Shown here in pieces: positions 56,475-64,000 of a DNA stretch of 64,000 nt (its first letter is position 1; the number at the start of each line of letters is the position of its first letter). Under the pieces are notes generated by a model that ran no database searches, had not been told where the DNA came from, and saw only the letters and a list, made by a program, of their open reading frames with translations. The position numbers were made by a program, and so were the translations under genes. Location of the stretch: positions 124,001-188,000 of the forward strand of contig CAWUHX010000261.1 in assembly GCA_963922205.1 (NCBI GenBank), written 5' to 3'. The DNA comes from Romanomermis culicivorax (lineage: Eukaryota > Nematoda > Enoplea > Mermithida > Mermithidae).

Positions 56475-59400
56475 ATGGGTCGACGCGTAACATCTACGAC
56501 AAAAGGCGGACGTTACATGAATCCGGCCGATCAAGAACGGAAAATTACTCGCCGGCGAGAATTGAAAAAGAACAAAAAACAACGTCTTATGGTCCGGCAA
56601 GCCGTCTTGAAGAGCAAGGATCCAGAACAATTGATTGAAGAGATGGAGAAATTGGATAATATGCGTAATGAGCTTAATATAAGGAAGAAGAGATAACGGA
56701 AGTTTACGGGTTTTTTTGGGTTTCTTTTTTGGAAATTTAGACTTTTGGGTTTTCGTGAGTTTTTGATGGGTTCCTTCCGGCTTATTCTATCAGAAAAATA
56801 GCATATCAGTTGAAGACACCGCTAAACACTTTAAACTGACGATAATCAAGGTTGGAAATATTAAAAATTATTTTAAATTCGTTTTTAACAAAATCGTATT
56901 GAAACTAAATTAGTCGAGGTGTGCCGAAAATTCCACGATGTTCATTCAAAACGTCATCAATCTGCTTGCGGCTTGTAACTAATGCAGGGCTTAGTTCTAA
57001 TTCAACTAGAAAACAATCAATTACGGCTACTCTGCAGCATTTTGGATGATTTTCATTAAAATTTGAAAAGTAATTTGTCCGTCATGCACCAAAATCTGAA
57101 AATTGTCACGGTTAATATATGAATATAGCTTTAATCAAGTATAATATTATTCAGAATTACCGTAGTTTCAAATAAAACATGGTTTTGTTTATCACGGATA
57201 AAAAATAAACTCAAAAAACGCAAAAAAGATCAAAATAGCATATTATTAGAGTACGAAAATGTGAAACCCTAAATTTTGCGTCCAAAAAACCAATACTCCA
57301 TTCTCGGCCAGCCCTTGTTTCCTTGTATCTTGAACTTCCTTTCTTTCCAGAATACAACCCGAATGAAGAACCACCGATTAGTGAACGCGTTATCACCGAG
57401 AAAAAGAGTAAATTACGCGAAACTTACGTTCGCGTTATGTGTATGTTCAAGCAAGAGAATGAAATGGAGAAATTTCACGAGGTTAAAAAGTAAGTTTTTA
57501 TTAAAAACCTTCAGCGAGATTAGGTTTTTTGCTTACCTGCGTTCTTTTTCAGGAAATTAAACGAATATGATCAAAGAAAGACGCAATTAGAACAACATTA
57601 CAGTAAATTTACTCATAGTTCAATTGATACATGTGACGGGGCTCTGAGGTATGGAGGGTCACTGAATCCCAAAATTTTAGGGAGAGGGATCTTTGAAGAA
57701 GAAAAAGTTTGGTTTTTCGGCAAAAATATCCCCAAAATGCTTCAAAGAATAGAAATTCTTGTCTAAAAACGGTAAAAAATGTATTCCTGGCGTGAAGCGC
57801 CGAAAAATTGACATTTTTGACTATTTTTTATCGAAAAATTGACATTTTCATCAAAAAATTGACATTTTTTAGCATTTTTCTAACCAAAAGTATGTGAGTG
57901 GTCCCTCTGACTACCATAGGGCTAGCCATAGGATTGGAAAATCTGGGGGGGGTCGCCCAAGATTTCTGGGCGTGAGGGTTCCTACAGCACTTTCCCCCAA
58001 TTACTCGTATGGTTCAATTCATAGTCGCAATCTTCTATTTTAGTTGACTGTAATTTTCTTATAAAATTGTCATTTGTGTCTGTAGTCAACAAAAAATTCA
58101 CTTACGTCAGAAATTCGAAAAACGTCGAAAATCCATTACCGATCGGCTAAAATTAATCAATCACAATTTTTTTTCAGTCGCTATAAAATTCGCCCGCGAA
58201 GTCGACCCGGGGGAAATTCCTTTGCCGGACGCCGTGCCGCCCGGCGGTCCGCCGACGGCTCCTTTCGCCGTCGGCGGCGGCGCCTTGCAGCAACAGCAGC
58301 AGCCGCCGTCGTTGTTCCTTTTTCCGCCGACTTTCTTGGGCGGCGGCGCGCCGGCCCAATTGCAGCACCACCATTTGGCGGCGGCGCAGGCGGCCGCCGG
58401 CGCTTCCAATTTCCCGTTACATTTGATACCGGCCAACGAACAGCATCAATTGTTTCAAATTCCGTCGTCGGCGTCGATCGACGGAAAAGGTCCGGCGCAC
58501 GGGATTTTGAAGAAAAAGTGAAAAGTTTGGAAAATTCCGCAAAAAAATAAATTTTAGTCTAAAAATCGTAAATTTTGTTCAAATTAGAACGTAAAAACAG
58601 TTTTTTTTTGTCAAAAATTATGATATTTTCAAAATTTATTCAGATATTTTTCATCTGTAGATAGCTTTTTCCAATTTTAGATCGAAATCCACTGTTCCGC
58701 CTGGCGTTCCGATCGGGCCGCCGCCTGATCTATCGGACGACGACGATGATGATGAGCTCAACGTGACGCACTCGTCACAACAGGAAGAAGGCGAAACGTC
58801 GTCGATTAGCGACGAAGGCGAAATTAATCGCCGCGGCGGCGACGACGACGATTTCGATGACGAAGAAGGAATGGATGATGATCAAGGGCCAGACGATAAA
58901 GGCGGCAAAAGACGAACGTCGAAAGTTCGTTTTAACGCGGCGGAGGTGGGTACCTAGTTTGGAAAAAAATTCGAATAGTTCAATAAATTACTCATGTTTT
59001 GAGCTCTAAATGACGAAAAAGTGCAACCTAATGCTAAAAATTGCGCGTTTGTATCATACATGTTACGGGGCCCTGAAGTCTAGGGGAGTCGGGCGACTTT
59101 TTTCGGACCGGGGTCACTGATTCTCGTAATTTTAGGGGGGAGGGGTCTCTGAAGGAAAAAAATTTGATTTTTTTCACCAAAAAAGTCCGAAAACGGTTCA
59201 AAAAATTGCAATTTTTGTCTAAAAAACTGCAAAAAATGTATTCATGGCGTGAAGTGCCGAGAAAATTGACATTTTTGACCATTTTTGTTCAAAAATTGAC
59301 ATCTCCAGTATTTTTCCAACCAAAAGTATTGGGTTCCTAATTCCTATGACTACCATATGGATAGTCATAGAATTGGAAAATCTTGACATACCTGTGCAGA

Positions 59401-62400
59401 CATGCACGGCAAGAATTTTCCAGGGGGGAGGGTCCATGGATATTTTTCGGGGGTTTACCCCCCCTAATCCCTATGTGCATGTATGTGTAAGAGGTCCGAC
59501 CAGTTAGCGAGGGGGAGTCCCTAAATTTCCAAAATTTTGGAGATGGGTCGAAAAAAACACAAAAAGGTCGGAAAAATTTCGAAAATTTCTCGAAAAAAGG
59601 CCAAAAAATATCATTTTTCCGAGTTTGGGGAGTTGAGTATAGGGTTGACCGAGTTGGGGGTGGGGGTCCCGACATTTGGGTATAGGGTTTGACCAAGTTG
59701 GGGGTGAAGGTTTTCCCGCCAACCCCCTCCCCCAATTACAGGTGTGAATCCTGATGGTGGCCCAATGGCTAGCCATATGGGCGGCGATTTCTGGGGGGGG
59801 GGAGTTTTTATAGCACGTCCCCGCTCTAATTACATGTATGGTTTGGATCATTTTTGGAGGAAAGTTCGCTGTAAATACTGATTTTTGTTATAAAATTGCT
59901 ATTTTTAACTTGGCAAATTTGAAATTGCATGTGAAACTAAAATCAGATTCTGTAGTATGTACTGAAAATACACATAAACAAAATTTTTGAATATATTTGG
60001 ATGGATTCAAGTTCTAATTCTGAAAATGGGTTCTGAAAATACATTTTTTGGCAACTTATAACCATCTGGCTGACGTTAAACTAAAAAACGAATGTTTTTT
60101 ACCTTTTACTACTTTCCTTTTTTCCCTCACTTACAGGAAGACGAAGAGAAAGATACTCGTACGAAATACAAAAAATTAGCCAAAATGGTGTCCGGTGATC
60201 GGGCGGCTATTGGTCCTTCCGCCAGTTGTAAGAATGACTATTTTTATGAAACTTGAACTACGATATTTCTTATTTTTCCCTAAAAATCTCGAAACGGAAT
60301 ATTTTACGCCAGTTTTATAAAAAACACGCCGCTTTTTCTGCAGCATTCGGTCAACAATCGAACATGGGCGTCATAGGACCTATGGCTCCAATGGGCGGTA
60401 TGCCGCCTCCGCAGATGATGCCGCCGTACGGGCTCCCGATGAGAATGCCCCTTCCGCCTGGTAATTTTAATACTTTAATTAAATATGTGACTTGATCATT
60501 TTTCCGTTTCGTAGTCAAAAAGTCAATTCTTGGATTAAAATTTAGTTCGAAAATGATTGGATACTATTTGAAAATTTTCAAATATTGCCCCAAAATTTCA
60601 TAATCAAAATTCACAATATATCATTTTTTCGAATCAGAAAATGATCGTTTTTGGTGTCTAGTGATGAAATCTGCGTTTTTAAGCCCTTATGCGAGGCGGC
60701 GCCCCCAATTTCCAACGACCATTCGTCGGTCCGTCGTACCCGCCGTCCAATGAATCGACGGGCGTTATTTCGTCTGGGCCGGTTTTGTCGGCTCCGCCAG
60801 CGGTTGTAAAGTACGCAAATTTACGCAAGAAAATTTTCGAATAATAACGAATTAAGAATTTTGCAATCAATAATTTTCTCGATAGAAAAAATTTTTTCTG
60901 CCAAAAATTGTCTTTTTTCGCGGCTAAAATTTGCAATCGTTCCGTTTTTCGCTCAAAAATATTCAAATTTTTTCGTATTTTTTCCGCAGACCACCCAAAA
61001 CCACCAATCACGGCCCGGTCATCGAAGCCAAAGCTCAATTGCGTAGCATACAACACGACGTGACGAAATTCGTGCCCACCGGCGTCAAAATTCGCTTGGA
61101 CAAAGGTCTGACGGGGCCGGCGACCGGTCACAATTCGTCGGCCGCCAAATCAAAAGGTCCTATAGCGTTTAGAGTGCAAGGTAAGAATTTTCTCTTCATT
61201 CGCTGAAATAGCGGTTTTCAAAAATGCGAACTGTAAAATACTGTGTAATGGAAAAAAAACCCTGAAGAGCCATGTTAAAACATAGGAAAAACCGGAAAGA
61301 TAAAACAAAGGTCATTTTAGGAATTCAACCTAGTGCTGGAGTCTTAGGCAGTAACTACTTGGCCAAGCCTAGGCATGTTCCCATCTATCGAAACCGCAAA
61401 AACCGTAGTTTTTTCCGAAACCGAAACTATGTAACTTTAAATTGTAAAGTCGATATTTTTGGAGGACATTTTTCAATTTTCATTTCTGTTTTAGCTATAT
61501 TTCACAGTGTAAAAGCTTTCCAAATTTACAATTTGTATGTATCAGGTTGAAACGGTTTTTTTGCATCCTGGATTAAATTTTTCAGCGTTTCCGTTGAAAA
61601 TCCTTTGTATTTTTTCACTAATGATCGATTTCAACTAACATCTCATGAATATCATTTTTCATGTGATTGAACAAATGTTAATTTAACATTAGATTACCTT
61701 TAGTTTCACATGATATTAATATTTGACCATAATGAACAAATTTTCCAACCAAAGAATGAGGAATGTCAAGAAAACTTTTCCATGTTTAATCGGAGGGATG
61801 TGATATATTTTTCATTGTTGATTATGGAAAATAAATTACAAATAGGATTTTTCATATTGATTAAATAGTCTGTCAGATAAAAATTAGGAACTGCTTGATG
61901 AGCCAAAAAACAATCTGATCAAATTTGGAGAAATTTGTAGAAAGTACAGTCGAATTCTAGGTGAAATTTATGAATATACATTTTCCATTAGAATACAATA
62001 GATGTATGATTTCTAGATCATGCAGTCTTAGAATCAAGCAGAAAATCGTCGAGCATTGTTTCAGACACTGTAGTCCTGAAGAAAAGAATTTGATTCGAAG
62101 ATTTCTGTAGCTGAAGCTACAATATTGAAATTTATAATCGCGGTTGAAATGAAACAAGATGAGCAAGTTCGTAGAATTATTGTAGCACAAAATTTACGAG
62201 TACAGTTTCAGCCTTGAACTCCCGCACCCCAATTACACGTTTCGAATCCCAGCATAGCCGTTTTTTTTGTTTCCTATGCTTATGCTTCAGCTTTAGATTC
62301 TACTTCTAAAAATCCGATTAACGATTTTATGCGGAAGAAATTTTGTAAGATGATCTTTCCATAGATTTTTGTCCAATTTTGAGTTTTTCTATTGTTCGAC

Positions 62401-63157
62401 CATTTCAAATGGACAAAAATGAATTTTCAAAACGAATACTTTTTTCTCAAATTCAGCTAATAAATTATGATTTTTTAGAAAAATATCATTTTGATTTGTA
62501 GGAAATTTCCGTGCAAAAGGAGTTTTTGGAGAACATGCACAGTATAATGACGATCTGCTTAAAGGTTATACAGGAAACTTGAAAAAATTGCTTGAAATAA
62601 ACTGCCCAAAAAGTATAATTTTTTTCTATTTTTGAATTTTATACAAAAAAAAATCAGTTTAATGCTAGATCCGGAAATTTTGGGTTACGCATTTGCATAA
62701 TCCTGCATTGCATCCTCAATTTCATCGTTTAGAGATGATTACTCTCCTTCGAAAATGCCTGAAAATCATTTGACTTTTTTCTGTAAATACTTGTAAATTA
62801 AAGCAAAAAAAGGAAGCATAATTTCGGGTTTTAATGATTTCTTTTTAAACGTATGTGCCACATAGGACCATAAATTTGTTCGGGTGAAAAATCCTACAGC
62901 AAAACCTTTGCGCAAATATCTTTTGGGATGGTACTTATTTCTGCTATTTTTCAATTTACAATCATTTTGTAAATTTGTTCGAAATTTTGAAATTTTCATG
63001 TCAAGATAATAATTTTGAGTAATCAAGTTTGTGATTGATTTTGTCTTCTTCTTTTTCTGCAGCATCAAATGCAGCGCAAGCGGCACAAAAAGCCAAAGCT
63101 AGAACAACGGACGATGCTTACGACGAATTCATGAAAGAAATGAAGGACATCATGTGA
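56475..63157 (+). CDS. WBP11: WW domain-binding protein 11 (WBP11) splicing factor
   Basis: Nuclear proline-rich splicing factor. Exons: 56475-56664, 57351-57489, 57553-57602, 58178-58517, 58681-58945, 60137-60227, 60344-60460, 60684-60810, 60990-61180, 63063-63157; 534 residues. The N-terminus MGRRVTSTTKGGRYMNP and ELKKNKKQRLMVRQAVLK, MEKLDNMQYNP, KLNEYDQRKTQLEQHY and GEIPLPD match the WBP11 order; the centre has GILKKK, an acidic stretch (DDDDDDE, DDFDDEEGMDD) and KVRFNAAE. The second half is Pro/Met/Gly-rich (GPMAPMGGMPPPQMMPP) as expected for WW and PQBP1 ligands. The C-terminus has TKFVPTGVKIR and DDAYDEFMKEMKDIM, as in the family. The start is the first ATG after an acceptor-free leader. 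Introns hold M, P and W elements. Confidence 0.95.
57626..58011. mobile_element. family M element in WBP11 intron
   Basis: Left GATACATGTGACGGGGCTC, right CCCAATTACTCGTATG; perfect 8-bp duplication gttcaatt. Contains AAAAATTGACATTTT words, TAGGGCTAGCCATAGG and a worn hairpin at 57789. Confidence 0.88.
59387..59746 (-). mobile_element. family P element nested in M
   Basis: CATACCTGTG at left, TTACAGGTGTG at right; flanks aatcttga and aatcctga (7 of 8). It is interrupted close to its left end by a W element. Confidence 0.8.
59397..59485. mobile_element. family W element nested in P (copy 2)
   Basis: CAGACATGCACGGCAAG to CCTATGTGCATGTATG, a shorter relative of 20076-20336 (both carry GGGTCCATGGATxxTTTTC). 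The host P resumes as TGTAAGAGGTCCGACC. The duplication is not clear. Confidence 0.65.
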
Positions 63158-63471
63158 AATTTAGAGAAAAAAAAATTGTCACTGTTATTTGTATATTGCT
63201 TTCTGTGGATTTTTGATTAACATTTATAAATATTTTACGTCGCGACTTGATGCTAATTTACATATCATAATTTTTACTCCTTTAGTTTGTTTTCTGGTTT
63301 TTTCTTTTTATTACGTAGGTTGATTTTCTACAAGCTTTTCGCTCTTTAACTTTATTTTGGGCATTTCTTCGTCTTTTCTGTTTTTATTGACTCATTTTTC
63401 GCCAAAAAGGTTTATTTTTCTGATCGAGAAATCAACATTTGAGCTGAGTCATTTTCCTGGCAAACGTATAT
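63158..63471. other. WBP11 3' UTR and flanking AT-rich sequence
   Basis: The stretch follows the WBP11 stop, with T-rich tracts and no coding frame or repeat that I recognise. Confidence 0.5.
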
Positions 63472-63662
63472 TGTTACATCAAGTAGAAATTGGAGCCATG
63501 TCACATTGAACGAAAACTGTGGCCAATCACATTGATGGGAGAACCCATGCCATATTTATAAAAATACGGCCATGTCGCTGTGAGTGACATGCTGTGACCC
63601 CGTTGGGTGGCTCGCATTGGTTATCTACTTCGGGAACCTGACCCAGCTGGTACTGCCTATAG
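63472..63662 (+). repeat. dispersed repeat D (copy 2)
   Basis: Matches 34613-34803 over about 190 bp in the same orientation, with scattered differences. The tRNA-like sequence begins 120 bp further on. Confidence 0.7.
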
Positions 63663-63782
63663 GAGAGCCTACCGGGTGCCTCGGTATTGTCACATGCTGC
63701 GCCATCCATGTCACGTGTGACACGTAAATGGGTAAACGCGTTGTCATCGTAACCATCGCCAAACACCATTTTCGAAAAATAA

Positions 63783-63853
63783 TGCTCGACCGGGATTCGA
63801 ACCCGGGTCTCTGCGACTATAGTCCAGCGCTCTTCCATTTGAACTACCGAGCC
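63783..63853 (-). tRNA. degenerate tRNA-Tyr-like sequence (tRNA pseudogene or SINE head)
   Basis: On the minus strand it folds as a cloverleaf: acceptor GGCTCGG/TCGAGCA (first pair mismatched), D arm GTTC/GAGC, T arm CCGGG-TTCGAAT-CCCGG, with a good internal B-box (GGTTCGAATCC). The anticodon stem CTGGA/CGCAG has only three pairs and the loop CTATAGT would put ATA at the anticodon, the Tyr codon family but not the usual GTA. The weak anticodon arm and the neighbouring repeat D suggest a tRNA-derived element, not a working tRNA gene. Confidence 0.5.
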
Positions 63854-64000
63854 GGTGTTGCGACTGGTACGAAGGGGTGATGTACGGACGTGCGACACGT
63901 GACATTCCCCCCCTTGAAAGAAGGACGACCTCGTCCGTTGAAGATGCAGGTTCTGCGGCCCACCAATGTGGGACCAATCCAAGCCTCGCCATGACACGTA

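Larger units (their letters stand above)
59055..59840. mobile_element. family M element in WBP11 intron, with nested P and W
   Basis: Left CATACATGTTACGGGGCCC, right CTAATTACATGTATG; flanks gtttgtat and gtttggat (7 of 8). A P element is inserted at 59387. Confidence 0.85.

Noticed and set aside
58161-58436. Minus-strand ORF rich in Ala/Gly/Cys
   Set aside because: Shadow of the GC-rich WBP11 exon 58178-58517, which is confirmed by phase and family match.
63744-63992. ORF with SSNGRALDYSRRDPGSNPGRA
   Set aside because: This is the well-known translation artefact of a tRNA or tRNA-like sequence; the nucleotide fold explains it.

Overview
The window is AT-rich animal nuclear DNA. The genes are split by spliceosomal introns, from about 55 nt to several kb, with GT..AG ends, and their exons are clearly more GC-rich than the introns. 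The gene set (DRAM-type autophagy modulator, ARL1, NAP1, katanin p60-like, WBP11, an SR splicing factor) fits an invertebrate metazoan. I cannot name the phylum from the sequence.

Layout. Four genes lie on the minus strand in the first 25.5 kb: an SR splicing factor (58-3918, N-terminus not found), a DRAM family membrane protein (7634-11506), ARL1 (12574-17158) and NAP1 (22458-25480). From 25.5 to 46.4 kb is a mobile-element island with no confident host gene, only one orphan exon-like segment (31015-31207). Two plus-strand genes follow: a katanin p60-like ATPase (46437-52331) and WBP11 (56475-63157), separated by another transposon block. A degenerate tRNA-like sequence lies near the end (63783-63853, minus). 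In all five full gene models the exon lengths sum to a multiple of three and give a protein of normal size, which supports the splice sites.

The genes do not form a pathway. They are housekeeping functions: splicing (SR protein, WBP11), Golgi traffic (ARL1), autophagy (DRAM), chromatin assembly (NAP1) and microtubule severing (katanin).

Most of the rest is non-autonomous DNA transposons, many inserted in one another. By comparing the bases next to each copy I could set exact ends for many copies. Nearly all show 8-bp target site duplications (TSDs) and short terminal inverted repeats (TIRs), which suggests the hAT superfamily. I use private family letters: P (G-rich, CATACCTGTA ends), M (CATACATGTA ends), K (CACTG/CACCG ends), R (CAGGG/CAGGC ends), V (CAG[C/T]G then GTGCC), C (CAGTG then AGCG), T (TAGGGATGTCCC-like ends), W, X, H, Q and B. 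No transposase ORF was found. Two LINE lineages are also present: a 5'-truncated L1/Tx1-like copy with poly(A) and TSD (41470-43711) and a decayed Jockey/CR1-like copy (about 28240-30640).

The most interesting observation is that families K, R, V and C look like one modular system. They share an internal block ending in a GC-rich hairpin (CCGGCGCTTCGCGCCGG), but each carries its own short subterminal word repeated in both orientations. In four subfamilies the word differs at a single base (TGTGG, TGGGG, TGAGG, TGCGG), and that base is nearly uniform through all word copies of one element. This looks like coordinated change of transposase binding sites.
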